The position numbers and the translations under genes were made by a program. This document shows, piece by piece, positions 21,659 to 33,667 of a DNA stretch of 64,000 nt. Origin of the DNA: Gnetum montanum (Eukaryota; Streptophyta; Gnetopsida; Gnetales; Gnetaceae). Each line of letters opens with the position of its first letter. Within the stretch, counting starts at the first letter, position 1. The stretch spans positions 271,234 to 335,233 of the forward strand of contig MNCI01002045.1 of NCBI GenBank assembly GCA_015680685.1, in the 5' to 3' direction. The notes below the pieces were generated by a model. It was not told the DNA's origin and did no database searches. It was given only the letters and a program-made list of their open reading frames with translations.

Positions 21659-22589
21659 TGATGAGTGGCGAGGTACCCCTACACTCAACCATACAAATAC
21701 GAGCGTTTCACACGCGATCCGGTCGAACTCCGCAGACGAACTAGTTGTGGCACCTAGACAGTTATCCTTAGGTCGCAGTTCGCTGTCTTCCCACCTGGAC
21801 TAGTGTTATATTTGTCATGTATGGTTTAGTCCAGATGAGGTGTATGATATGTTCCTAATTCTAACGCTACTCCTGAAGGCAGAGGAATGTAATATTAACT
21901 AAGCTAAGCTAGGAGGAAAAGGGTAAGAAAATCTAATCTAGCCTAAGTGCGACGAGCAATCGATTCCTTGATCAACTATACACATCTTAGACCTCGTGCA
22001 CGTCTACCACAAGGATTACCAAGCGCAGATCCTAGGTACGCCACTGGGCTACCAAGTAGTCACACTTAAATGCTCGAAATCAAGTCGTACTCGTTCCACG
22101 TTGCGATGATTAACCGATTCCTTAACTAACCATACACATCCTTAGATGCTCGTAATCAAGTCATACTCACACCGCATTCTAGGAGTTTAAGGGTGAGAGA
22201 GAAAGCAGTAAATACAAATTAAATAACAAAGTGACTGCTACAATAATGAAGTAATCTCGATCTTTATTGCCGATCATGTGCGTGTCCAAGTACGTCACAC
22301 TCGAATAAGACACCGTACAATCACATTCACCACACTACGGGCAGACATGGGAAACATAATCTATCTTTGGAGTGGTCAAACTGCCAAAGCTTCGCTACTC
22401 TAACTCCTAATACCTAAAACTGGGAAAGCCACCTCTTATTTATAGAAATTGCGGCGCACTACGATATCGTGTACACGATATCGCAGGGACGACGCGATAT
22501 CACGGCTGTTGCAATATCTCAGCTACTGATACAACAAGGTTGATATATCATGGCTGCGATATCACAGCCAACAAATTCATGACTCATCA
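21659..22589 (-). mobile_element. Solo LTR of family L1 (long subfamily) in TE-4 pol
   Basis: This 931-bp unit runs from TGATGAGTGG to GACTCATCA and is flanked by a perfect target duplication GTTAC (21654-21658, 22590-22594). No internal sequence remains, so the element was removed by LTR-LTR recombination. It shares its ends with the LTRs of TE-9 (54064, 59345) and has the TTATTTATAG reverse TATA box and GATATC dyads near its right end. The pol frame of TE-4 resumes right after the duplication. Confidence 0.93.
22462..22483. promoter_or_regulatory. 22-bp perfect palindrome in L1 U3
   Basis: CGATATCGTGT is followed immediately by its exact complement ACACGATATCG, about 20 bp upstream (element sense) of the TATA box. 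Related GCGATATC words repeat nearby (22493-22565). Such dyads may bind dimeric transcription factors, but this is inference. Confidence 0.6.
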
Positions 22590-23790
22590 GTTACAAACAC
22601 CATCGGCATGGTCTCATGTAGAAAAATGCAATTTCTTTCAAAAAGTTAAAAATTACATTTGGTCCAAACTCTACTTATACCGTAAATATATCGATAATAT
22701 ATCTCATAGATGTGTTTCAAAATGGGAGCATGTTGATATCCTTAAAAATCCTACCATGAGGGCATTGCAAATGCTTACTTTGATGTAAAATGTATAGAAG
22801 TAAAAGTATTACACTGTGGTTTTTCTTGGCCTACTTTCTTTAAGGATTCCACATCCTATGTTTGATCTTATAATAAATGTCGACAACTAGGTTAGGTATC
22901 TAAACGTGATGAAAAACCTCTTAATCCAATTTCAATCTCGAAGCTTTTTGACATATGGAGTATTGACTTTCTTGGTTCATTAACCCCATCCTATGGTTGC
23001 TAATACATTTTGGTTTGTATCGACTACATTACCAAATGGATGGAAGCCAAAACAACTCCACATAACAATGTAAAAATGGTGATTTCCTTCTTTAAGAAAT
23101 ATATTCTTCAACTTTTTGGACTACCTAGGATTTTGATTAGTGATCAAGGTACACACTTTGTCAATAAATCCATGAAGGATCTCATGAAATCTTGTGGGAT
23201 AAAACATAAGATTACTAGCTTGTATCATCCATAGACAAATGGATAAGCTGAAAATACAAATTGGTCTATAGTATGCATTGTCAATAAGATTGTTATCACT
23301 AAGAAAATAGACTAGGAAAAATGATTAAATGTTGTCCTATAGGCATTTTGTACCCCTTGGAGTCCTAGCTTAGGATTTTTACCTTACCGGTTGGTCTACG
23401 GAAAGAAATGCTTGCTACCAATTAAGATTAAATACCAATCCATTCAATTATCAAAAGATATTGGTCTTTATGAGAAATTAAATATGACAACCCATATACA
23501 ACAATTATATGAACTTGATAAATTATGAACTAAAGCTATTGATAAACAATGTATTATCAAAAAGCAAAAAAAACCTTTGCCATGCTAAGTTCATTTTCCA
23601 TAAAATTTCCATAAAACTTGCAACTAAATGGGAAGGATCCTATGTTGTAAAAGATGTTTATCCAAATGGAAATTTTCATATTCAGAATCTCAACCATAGT
23701 GAGGAGCCTTTTATAATTAATGATTAGTGTCTTAAGTTCTATAATACTCCTCATGATAAACTTGAAGAAGAATGATCACTTAGTGATCCT
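22590..23790 (+). pseudogene. TE-4 integrase
   Basis: After the solo LTR the frame resumes with a LQTPSAWSHVEKCNFFQKVKNY-like linker. The core domain at 23010-23250 has all three catalytic acidic residues: D in VCIDYITKWMEA, D in ILISDQGTHF, and E in the block HPxTNGxAEN, where both Q codons became stops (TAG and TAA). A C-terminal domain with FHKISIKLATKWEGSYVVKDVYPNGNFHI (23590-23690) matches the Athila/Tat C-terminal fold. The histidine/cysteine zinc domain is degraded. Confidence 0.85.
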
Positions 23791-25671
23791 AACTACATTA
23801 CATAAGTTCAAAACGTGTCCACCTCACATAATGACTTTAGGATGTATGAGTTTACTTATGTCATCATATGGAATTACCTTAGGCCTGGCTTTTCTTTAGG
23901 TTGATGGACCTTAAATGTATAGCCTAGCATCCAATAAACTAAGTTTCATGCTATTATACGTATTATTTTTATTATTATTTTCTAGAATGGTTGGAGGTGG
24001 CTATTTATGTTATTGCCCCAAGTAGTGTTCCATTTTAAATTACCCTCTAATCCTTTTTTTCTTTTGCCCCTTGCTAATAAACATAACTCATTATTGATAT
24101 AAACACTTTCCCTTTTTATCTACCCCTTCAAACTTTATAATCTATTCATTTGCATAACTATAATCAATAGATGTGTTATCCCTCCCAACAACTAGTCATC
24201 TTGGATGAGTCAATTAATTTGCATGGTCATTAACTTGAGACGTTGTAAAAGACTCTTGCCTAATTAGCATACTTGTGCTTCACAAGAACCTTTCAATTAG
24301 ATCACAAGTTGAACCCCACAAGAATCCCCTTTTGGAAGTTGACCCATGTGCTCCTACAAGAACCATGTAGTTGGGGTGGTGCTAAAAATTTACATCTTAT
24401 GATGCACCCCACAAGGACTCCCTTCTAGAAGCCAAGCCACAAACTTCCATAAGAACCTCATTTAGTGGTAGGAGCAACAGTTGCTCTATAGTTCAAAAGA
24501 AAAAGTAACTAATCCCCATAATAAATACACCACTTCATGAGCAAAGTTGGACATTACTTTTTAACCATCTAGAACATCTTTCTTGACATATGAGACATGG
24601 TCATCCTTAGTAATATATCCATCCATGAAAATTGCTACCTAGTAGGATTGGAAAGGACTCAACCCATCCTATTGGGCATAAACACTAAATCCTCATATTT
24701 TTCTTGGAAGGCATGATAAATTGCAAGTGGATAAGTCCATCACTTATCATTATCAGCAATCTTCATTAATAATGTTACATTAATACTCATAGACAATACT
24801 TTGTGAAATTGCCTAAATAGTTCAAACCTCTGCTCTTTTTGATTTAGTACTATTATTATTATTATTATCCACTACTTGATACTTAGTTTTTTCCAATTCT
24901 AATCTTGTTAATAAATTCCAAACTGCCAAGAGTCTACTTTGTGATTAGGAAGGATGAGTAAGTTGATAATTGTCCAATAAGTGTAAGTTTCCTTCCCAGG
25001 AACTTTGGTTTCCTCACATACTTTAGAAATAATAATAAGAAGAAGAAACTTGAAATTAATAACTTGTTACTACTAGTTACAATGTAGGTACCTATAGCGA
25101 TTGATCATTAGACATTCATTCTAAGATGCTAGTAGCAACACTCTAGTTTTCAAAAATGGATATAATTTACCAAAATTGATACATATACTAGGGTAGCAAC
25201 TACTAGCACAACAGATTTCAGAAATTAAACTCTATAAACCATTGCTACAAGTTTCCACACAGGAGTTCATAGCGACTAGCTAGTATAACTATCTAACAAT
25301 CCGATAGACAATCATCAAGCATCCTAGCTACAGGAATGGGTAGTGGCCAAGATTCAGTATGAAACAAAAAATTTAACAACAAACATTTAGCCCAAATAAT
25401 CATGTTCAGAATAGGTGACGAGATAAGCATAGGAAGTCATGGTTGCTAAAGAAAACATTACTTAATTAGCTCTCACAATGCCTTGATTCCAGGTATGGGT
25501 TTTTCATGTGCTTGTTCTTTTCTCCTTTCAATTGAATACAATGTACTTAGTAATAGTGATTTCTCATAGAGATCTAGGATAGGCAATGCATTTGGGAATT
25601 CTAGAATCATTCCCCTAGGAAAAAACACAGACTAAGCTTAGGTTAGAATAGAGAAGGACCATCATAGAAAG
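23791..25671. other. TE-4 spacer between integrase and the downstream ORF
   Basis: 1.9 kb without a supported ORF. It contains (ATT)n at about 24850-24868, two degenerate 92-bp units with a CCCCACAAG core (24313 and 24405), and AGTAGCAAC-type words at 25110-25290 that also occur in the 5' leader (16670-17060). Confidence 0.5.
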
Positions 25672-26720
25672 TGTCATGACCTACCATGAAGTAGATTTCG
25701 ATGATTTGTTTGAATTAACCAATCCTGAAATCCTTGTGTTATTGTCTGAATAGGGACTATCTTTGCTGATTGCTCCTACCAGTAAACAGTACGTCATTGG
25801 TGAATTTCACCAATTCTGGCTAACAATGACAGGAGGTGAAAATAAAGAAATACTAGTAAAAAGTGCTCCAAAACCACTGCCGCTTAAAGTGTCGGTTGGA
25901 GGCCGTTACCGGACATTCACAGAGCTGGATATTTTGATAACCTTGGGATCATTAGCCAAGGGTGAATGCTGGTACGTGGCTAGCACTTCACCAAAAGAGA
26001 AAGTGATAATTTACCAGCAATTCGCCAACACTCCAAACTATAGTTCCCTCACACACAAGGACACCGTTCCACCTGAATGGCAATTGTTGCGTCGCATGAT
26101 GATTACAAACTTGACGTGATCCACTCACACCTGCCATGTGCTTCGTCATAGCCATTCAAGAGAAATAGCCTGTAAACTTTACTTTTTTTTTTATGCAATT
26201 TCTGTAGTGCCACTTGCACATTAAGAATCTGGCTAGGAAGAGCCAGCAAGTGCAGCTGTACTTTCCATTTGCAGTCCATGCCTTGTTGCTCTACAAGGAA
26301 CTTCTTGTTCCAGATAGAGTAGAAATTTGGGAGATCCAGTGAGAGCCAGTGGGCCATCTAACTTACCTTGGCATTACTCCTACTATGATGCATCCCCTGT
26401 CGACCCCTGCTTCGTACATGATGGAGCAAGGATCAAGATCAACATTCTTTGGCAGTACTGTTTTGCAGTAGACCTTAGTGCAAAGCTTGCAGGCTGTCAT
26501 AGGCCTATGAGAGGAGCTTCAGAGAGGACAAGAGGAGAACAGAACCCTCCTGGATGACATGAATACTAGACTAAGAGCTCTAGAGAAACTGGCACAACAA
26601 CCTAGTGAGGACAACACTTCCTCATAGAATGATGAGGATGATGGTGGACCTTCCCATGCAATCTTTGAGTCAGGAAGTAGTAGTGACTGAGGACCCATGC
26701 CAGATTGATCCTTGTAAAAT
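25672..26720 (+). pseudogene. TE-4 unidentified ORF in the env position
   Basis: A plus-strand frame starts at about 25678 (ATG; TYHEVDFDDLFELTNPEIL). It passes one stop and is open from 25763 to 26119 with protein-like composition (GGRYRTFTELDILITLGSLAKGECWYVAS). After frame changes it continues as LARKSQQVQLYFPFAVHALLLYKELL (about 26230-26310). It ends with a likely coiled coil (LLDDMNTRLRALEKLAQQPSED) and an acidic Ser/Asp tail. No signal peptide, fusion peptide or clear membrane segment is visible, so it is not evidently an envelope protein. Some Athila elements carry an extra ORF at this location. Function unknown. Confidence 0.55.
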
Positions 26721-27074
26721 TAGCTAGGCTTAAGAGTTAATAAAATAAGTTTTGAATAATATAAATCTTATAGTTTTTAACTATATTTATTTACTACTAT
26801 TGTTTGCACTATTAGAATTGGATCATAATTATATGGATTGCATTCTAGATTGCTTAGGTTACCTAGGATAGGAAACCCACTAGCTGAAGGCTATGATAAA
26901 GATTAAAATTAGTAATGTCTAAGATACATGAACTATCATATTACGATGATTTCCACATTAATTTATTGCATAAGAATCATACTTCAAGTTGGTTTATCTT
27001 AGTGAGGAAATTTCTAGAAACTAATATTTTATCTCAATATTTTATAGGTTGTTACCTATTTCTACCTGAACTAC

Positions 27075-27935
27075 AACCAATGACACATGTATTATACATC
27101 ATTCAAAAGTAGCTAATTCTAGATCTAGCTAAGAGTAGTGACTAGCATATTTCAAGCACAAATAAAGATGCCTATACCAAGAACCAAACAGTGAGAGATT
27201 GCCAGAGCCAAAAACGAATGTTATACTTGTCTCTATTTGCATTTTGGGTAGCTATAGATAGTGACAAGATATTTTTGTCATTTTGGTCTATTTTATGAGG
27301 TTGTTACCTACACCTAGCAAACTACTAGTAATGACCAACTAATTGCATATAATTTTCCATATTTATTACCTATCACTACTTGATCTTGCAAAAAGAACTG
27401 GTTGTGACTGATTATAAATTCATGCTTTAAGCATATGCTTGGTGACTTTTGGGCTTCTAATGATCATTCACTAAGGATCTATAACTTATGCTACCTTCTA
27501 CATTCATTCTGGCTATTGTTGTATTGGATTAGACACTATTCGAGATTGAGGCTCCAACCTATGGATGTTCCACTAGCACTGTCATCTGGGCACTCTTTGT
27601 TCAAGGATTTAAGGTGTGAGTCCTTGGTTTGTGTATGTGGTGTAGTCCCCTTATTGCTTTCATGGGTATGTAATGTGATCTTGGTTGATGCATTTGATAA
27701 ACAAATTGTGCTATCATGTTCATATTGTAAGGTTAGTAGGTGACATCTACTAATTGGGAAGTGTTGGGATCTAGATTAAGACATTAGAAAATTCTAATTA
27801 TCCATTATTTTATCTCTACATTGTGCATTGTTTATTCTACCCTTGGTTGTATGGATATGACTAGTCGATCTATCACAAATGAGGTGACATCCTACAACAT
27901 CCGATGAACAAAATCGATCTAGATTACACTTATCA
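27075..27935 (+). mobile_element. TE-4 3' LTR
   Basis: It matches 10535-11388 and ends ACACTTATCA. The left boundary and polypurine tract are uncertain; 26730-27075 is AT-rich and featureless. The ORF seen in it (27435-27743) has a counterpart at 11014-11196 in the other LTR, so it reflects LTR sequence, not a gene. Confidence 0.65.
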
Positions 27936-28652
27936 CTAACTCCTACCTCTTTTATGAGGTGAAGTTCAAGCTCCATAAAGAGACAAAATAAAAGTTGGAA
28001 GTAGTCGGAGCTTGAAGTTCTTAAGAGCAAGTTCATATATAAAAGATTAGTTGCAAAGAACCTATCTAGGAGAATGAATGATTATTAGAAGCTATGAAAC
28101 CTTGTTCATACATTCAACATCAAACATAAATAGTTTGCAACCTACTTTGTTAACATGAAGGAGATGTTTCTAACATTACCCTACCCATGGAATATACCAA
28201 TACCAACTCATCTAGGTGAAGCCTCTTGGATTGTCCATAATCCACAAGGTAAGGAGGAGAAAATAAATGTACTGTTGGATGCCTTCCAATTTTAGGCAAC
28301 AATAAGGCAGCCTAGATCTCTAAGTAGAGCATGGACGTGATGAAGGACCCTTCATGTCATAACAGCCTTCACCTCTAGGCATAATGTAAAGATCTCATTC
28401 CATTGAACTACATCTAATAGACAACTAAAATTTTTATCAAATTGTCCAAATTCCTTGTACCTTATACAATCTTTTGTAACCATACAAATAATATGTAAAA
28501 ATGATGCTAATAGATGTCTATTTGTTGTAGTTAGTCTATCAATTTCATGTTTCCCAAATTTTGTAAACAACTCAGTCTCATTTTAATTGTTCACTTCAAG
28601 ATGAGTTTTTAGTTAGTCATGGAGGCATGATAAAGTTTAAATAAGTTGGCTA
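27936..28652. other. Unassigned segment with short protein-like frames on both strands
   Basis: The plus strand at about 28130-28280 reads MKEMFLTLPYPWNIPIPTH, then GEASWIVHNPQGKEEKINVLL. The minus strand at 28570-28352 is open for 72 codons (a GKHEIDRLTTTNRHLLASFLHIICMV-type helix). Neither matches a family recognised here. It may be the flank that TE-4 inserted into. Confidence 0.3.
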
Positions 28653-29487
28653 TGTTGATGCATGCTCATCAACACAACCTCATCGATATATCCTTGGATA
28701 TGTTGGTGCATATGCATCAACGTTGATCCTCCTTAAGCCTACGTAAATGTACACATTAACCACATTTATGGCACCTTTGGTCATTCCTCTAGTGAAGCTC
28801 TTGTAGTTTTCTTTCGTAAGACACAGCAAAATTTTTTTGAATTAATTGCATGAAGTTATATTCAAGTGCAAGATATACCTAGATACTTCTGCATGATCAA
28901 AGTAAAATCAAGATTTCTTATCTCCATTGCAACACTTGGATTAGCATTCAATTTACTTAGAGCACTTTACTTTATATGTACTTTACTTTCCTACACTTAA
29001 GAATATAATATTTTATTTCATAGTAAAATGATCACGTCTTCTTCAAGCATAATATACTAACACTTGGTAATCCCAATAGTGAGTACTTGCTACACCCAAA
29101 AGTAAACACATAATAACCCAGTGGCATTAGCATAAGTTTAGGATGTGTAAGTAAAATGGAAACAAATACTTTACATATAGGATAATTTAGCATACCTTTA
29201 ACTCCATTGGTTAGTTAAATTTTAATATTTCAATTACTTTAATTCTTAATCCATTTAATATTAAAAATAATAAACTTATAAATACAAATATCTTACACCC
29301 CAATCACACTTAGCCATACAAACAAAACTAACACAAGTGATGATTGGAAAGACAATGATCAATAACCTCATGTTTGACTATCTAGGATAAAAGCCACTTC
29401 CATAGAAGAGTCTATAAAGTTTGACTAGATTGCACATACACACTTTGGATTCATATGGTTAGGCAAGGGACTACTCACTGCTCATCA
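28653..29487 (+). mobile_element. Diverged L1-like LTR
   Basis: The right half keeps family landmarks in plus orientation: ACACTTGGTAATCCCAATAG (29050), a GATTGGAAAGACAATGATCAAT-like block, CATATGGTTAGGC and a CTCATCA end (29481-29487). The left end is tentative (TGTTGATG at 28653), and no target duplication was found. It is older or from another subfamily, and it precedes the truncated TE-6 LTR. Confidence 0.55.
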
Positions 29488-29597
29488 CTTATCTATAATA
29501 ATGAAGTAATCACACTTGTACAACAAATTTAATATGAGGTTTTACAAAATCTCAGGGACCTGTAATGAAAATATTTCAAATATAATAAAAAATTTCC

Positions 29598-30501
29598 TAA
29601 GTGAGTCTTAGAGATGCTTCTCATTTAGTTTGAAACTAATAATATCCCCATGTGCATTATTGTTGAATATTTGGTTTGGATACATTTTGGCTTTGGAATT
29701 TGAAAAAGTACTCATGACAATTTTGATATAAATTTGACATTGAGTGCAGTGCATGCTAGCCTCCTTGTTTGTGGTGATAGTTAGAGTTAGAAAATCATGG
29801 TATTGGTAATATTTGATTGTATTTTTTTTATTTAGATGTTCTTGAGGTAACATGTTTTGTAAGATAGCCATGCTTACTCTAGCTCCCATGAGATCTACCA
29901 ATTCTTTAGTTGGAGATGGTGCTAAGGTTCCTCACTCAATTTTATATTTAGAATCCATTTTTATTATAGGTTGATCAAATTGGATGGATATTGGAGATTT
30001 TGGATAGTTTGCTTAGTTATTCCTAGTGTGATTTATGATATTATACTTCTAGTTTTAAGTTTGAGTATTCAAGTATTAGAAATTTCAGCATTGTGTTAGA
30101 CATTATTTTTTCTATTTTCAACTTTTGGATGTATGGGTTTTTTATGGATTAGACCTTTGATATTATGCTAAGCATTTATTTATGATAAGTTAGATTATAG
30201 TTTATTTAATTATTTTATTCTTTACAATAATTTTTGGTAGATGATTTATATTATTTTGTATCTAGTTATATTAATTTTTCACCATATATGTTTAACTTAA
30301 ATTTATATTTATGTATTTTCTTTCTTCTACTGTTTAGTTCTATCTATTTTCTTGGGTCATGACTTCATGCGAAGTTTCTTTTACTTTCTTTCCCTGCATA
30401 GTTAGTTCATTATATTGCTTCTTATCATGGCCAATTGTTCATTAGGTGTTTTACCCAACCTATTGCTCTTCAACCTAAGGTTTGGGAAGGAAGGCGTTAC
30501 A
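29598..30501 (+). mobile_element. TE-6 5' LTR, 3' portion only
   Basis: It aligns with 39990-40963 of the 3' LTR. TTGGTTTGGATACATTT, GCATGCTAGC and the end CAACCTAAG...GTTACA are shared. About 2.7 kb present in the 3' LTR is missing on the left, where the diverged L1-like LTR lies. Confidence 0.8.
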
Positions 30502-30504
30502 AGC

Positions 30505-30516
30505 TAGTATCAGAGC
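30505..30516 (+). other. TE-6 primer-binding site (tRNA-Met type)
   Basis: TAGTATCAGAGC differs from TGGTATCAGAGC by one G-to-A change and lies 3 bp after the LTR end. Confidence 0.85.
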
Positions 30517-30539
30517 ATAGGTTTTGCTAATTTCTTCAT

Positions 30540-31700
30540 TATGCTACTATCTCCAAAGATGGCAAGTGTTAGAAGATGTGGTTTGCTATTAGTGTGGATG
30601 TTTGGCCTAGCAACCCAATACCAATACTTAATCCTGTTCTTGATCGAATGGAGAAGTCATTGATAGATTTTTAAGTAAAACCTATCATTCAAGTTCCTAC
30701 CCCCATATAGGAGAAGGAGATCAACTAAACATATATTAACCATTATCTATTTTAGTTCTCCATTAGCATATGGAGAAGAACTCTAGTTCACTGTTGGCAA
30801 AAGATGCTTTTGGGAGTGGTGCTAGTGGTAGACAACTAACAAAAAGAGCACTTATGAAACAGTTCTGTAAGCTAGGACCCCCTAATTTCTAGGGTAAGAA
30901 GAATTCTAATATTTCCACTAAATGGGCTAAATAGGTCCTTAAGATCTTCAAGTTAACAAGCTGTATTACATAGTAAACTTGTTTGGTAATTTTGTGGATC
31001 CCATAGAAGTTGGTGGACTACTTGGGAGAAGGCTTATCATTGAGGAAAGTGTGATGTTCATTGAAGTGATTTATCCAATGCTTTCAATTATCATTGCATT
31101 TCTTCAGAGTTTTAAAAAGATAAAGGCTAAGAAGTTTTGTTGTTTATACTAGGGTAATTGGACTATGACAACGTATGACTACAAGTTTTTAGAGTTAAGC
31201 ATGTATGTGCCTAACATACATTCAAATGAAAGGTCTAGGACCAAACATTTTGTTCATGGTTTCTATGTGTTCATCAAGGACTATTTACTTTCTTTGCATC
31301 TTTAAACATATGAGGATGCTTAACTTCATATGCTAGATCTAGAGCATAGTCAATTAGGTGAAGTAGTATGACATGATCAATCTTCTAGAAAGTCTAGTAG
31401 GTCTAAGTGGAGCTAGAGATCTAGTTTAGGTAGCCATCAGTAGAAGAGGTCTCAATAGTAGGTAATACATGATAGGACTACTCATGGGTCCATTACTTAC
31501 CATGCTTATGGAAGAGTTGGACATAGTCATAGGAAATGTTCCAACTACCAAAACTATGATTAGTCACGCCTTAAGAGCTTCAACTATTTAAAGAGTTTAG
31601 AAGGTATAGGCCCTTAGTAGGATGACAAACCTACTAGTGGCTAGGATGGTACTAGGATACATGCACATGTATACTTTGACAAATCAACTAGTTGATGCTT
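30540..31700 (+). pseudogene. TE-6 gag
   Basis: Broken plus-strand frames include LDRMEKSLIDF near 30640, a YEDAxLHMLDLEHSQLGE block near 31310-31365, and a zinc-knuckle-like HAYGRVGHSHRKCSNY near 31500-31550. In the last, the first Cys of the C-x2-C pair is His and the second is Tyr. It corresponds to TE-3 gag plus the knuckle that TE-3 has lost. Confidence 0.65.
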
Positions 31701-31719
31701 AGCCTAACAATATGATGGA

Positions 31720-32010
31720 GGCTAGAGGTATGATTTTCAATTTAGTAGTCTTGATTCTTTTTTATCATGGTGTGAACAATTCTTTCACTGATCCATGAGT
31801 ATTTAAACAATTAGGTTTGGTGGACTAGTATCTTAATCAAGGACTTCTTGTTCGCTTCATTGATGGTGGTGTGCTTATTGTGGACCAAGATTGCAGGTCT
31901 ATACTCTTGGTAATTGAAAATGCCATTTGGTTTATTGATCTTTACAATATAAATATAGGGAATTATGTTGTTATCTTGGGTATAGATTAGTTGTCTTATT
32001 ATTAGGGTAG
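31720..32010 (+). pseudogene. TE-6 protease remnant
   Basis: The frame reads LVVLILFYHGVNNSFTDP...FKQLGLV, where the usual active-site D-[ST]-G-A is replaced (FYHGVNNSF occupies its place). INIGNYVVILGIDxLSYY near 31960-32000 matches the I-x-L-G-M-D-W-L end of gypsy proteases. Confidence 0.55.
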
Positions 32011-32219
32011 CTTGTATTATTGTTGCAAGACACTCAGTGACAAATGATGGTATTCAGATGATGATGCATACTCGGCCACATAAAGTTAAGTTGGATCCTG
32101 TGTCTTCAAGATCTTCTTGTCATTTGTTAAGGAAGGATCATTCTTGCTTCACTATTTTTGTAAGTGAAATTTCCTTGTTATTTAAGACTAGTTAGATTTC
32201 CCTTGCTCATGAGTTCCTT

Positions 32220-32976
32220 CATGCTTTTCATTCTGAGTTACCTAGTCTACCTCTAAGGTATAATGTTGGGTTTGAAATTTCTCTCAAACCCTATGCTAAA
32301 ATTATCTACAAGGTTCCAAATAATATGTCCCCTATTAAGTTAGTAGAATTGAAGATTTAACTTTAGGAGTTACTTGACAAGAGCTTCATTTATCTAAGTG
32401 TATCTCCTTAAGATGATCCTATCCTCTTTGTAAAGAAGAAGGATGGTAGTATGTAATTGTGCATTGATTACCAAGATTTGAACTAGGTGATAGTGAAGAA
32501 TAAGTACCCTTTTCCATGTATAGATCTAAAATTAGGATATCACTAGGTCCACATCAAAGAGGAGGATGTTCTCAAGATAGCCTTCAAGACATGGTATGGG
32601 CCTTATGAGTTTTTGATCTTACCATTTGGACTTACTAATGCTCCTGCAATGTCTATGCATCGCATGAATAATGTTATGAGACCATACTTGGACTAGTTTA
32701 TTATCATGTTTAATAATAATATTTTAGTATACTCTTTATTTGAGGAGTTGAATGAACAACATCTAAGGATCATTTTGCAAATACTTAAAGAACATTAGTT
32801 GTTTGCCCAACCTTTTTAAGTGCTCTTTTTGGTGCCAACAGATTCAATTTTTGGGGCATGTTGTTTCAAAGGCTAGTATAGTAATGGACTCTACTAAGAT
32901 ACTAGTTATTTAGGATTACCCTATTTTTAAGGATATTGAACAGATTTATATTTATAGTTTTTTTGGGTTAGCAAAT
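32220..32976 (+). pseudogene. TE-6 reverse transcriptase (up to the insertion)
   Basis: Clear gypsy RT blocks are present: LPPRYNVGFEISL-like start, [25 protein letters not shown], LCIDYQDLNxVIVKNKYPFP, [23 protein letters not shown], and FIIMFNNNILVYS. In the last, the catalytic F-x-D-D box has both Asp changed to Asn. The frame is cut at 32976 by the insertion (target duplication CAAAT) within the thumb (FFGLAN). It resumes at 34531 as NYYKKFMKNFYHIASTLTKL. Confidence 0.85.
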
Positions 32977-33090
32977 TGTTGATGCATAAATTTTGGACAT
33001 GCCAACCCTTATAGAAAAACTTTTTTAGGAGACTATCGCCTAGGGTGTCTTCCGTATGGGTATGGAAACCTAGAAATAGTCTTAGCTGAA

Positions 33091-33312
33091 GAGGGCTATG
33101 CGACATTTTGAAAATAATAAACCAAGTAAAATAATTGAGAATTTAAATTAAATATTTTTTTAAAGAGGGCTATGCCATGTTTTGAAAGCCATAAACCAAG
33201 TTAAATAATTGAAAATTTAAATTGAATATTTTTTTGGAGAGGGCTGTGTGAAGTTTTGAAATCAACAAACCAAGTAAAATAATTGAAAATTTAAATTAAA
33301 TATTTTTTTTTG
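33091..33312. repeat. Three tandem 74-bp units
   Basis: Units start GAGGGCT at 33091, 33165 and 33239 (exactly 74 bp apart). Each runs through CCAAGTAAAATAATTGA-like and TTTAAATTRAATATTTTTT segments. Confidence 0.9.
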
Positions 33313-33667
33313 CAATTTAAAGAGTACAATATGTAATCCAAAAGAAAAATTCAAATTTTCTTGGTCTTGCTGGCACTTGTGAACACTGCTGCAATGTTGC
33401 CTAGCCTAAAATCGTCGTTGGATGAGGAAAAGGGAAGATAGAAAAACGTAACAGATAGAAAACGAAACGGAGAAGAAGCCTGCAGTACTTATGTGAGCAC
33501 CACCATCGCTGGACCGTCGTTTGGTGTGCCACTGCTTTGGCAAAGAAGAAAGAAACCGCTGCCTATGGGTTTCCTCTCTGCCGCCTCTAGGATTTTTATG
33601 GTTTGTCATGCTACGATGAAATGGTGAAAGTGACAATCTCAATGTCATCAGTTATTCATGATTAACA

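Larger units (their letters stand above)
10535..27935 (+). mobile_element. TE-4: Athila/Tat-like Ty3/gypsy element with two nested insertions
   Basis: Direct repeats 10541-11388 and 27081-27935 serve as its LTRs. Between them lie a tRNA-Asp-type primer site, gag, protease, RT/RNase H, integrase and an extra ORF in the env position. TE-5 (11838-16597) interrupts the leader and an L1 solo LTR (21659-22589) interrupts pol. Removing both gives an element of roughly 11.7 kb, typical of Athila-type elements. The outer target duplication was not found (the right flank reads CTAAC), and the left LTR start is uncertain. All frames are broken, so the element is dead. Confidence 0.75.

Noticed and set aside
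27435-27743. 102-codon plus-strand ORF
   Set aside because: It is part of the TE-4 3' LTR. The matching region of the 5' LTR (11014-11196) is interrupted, so there is no sign of a gene.
28140-28190. TAACATTACCCTACC shared with 40964-40980 just after TE-6
   Set aside because: Considered as a long target duplication of TE-6, but it is too long for one, and the sequences diverge on both sides; probably chance or shared older repeat.
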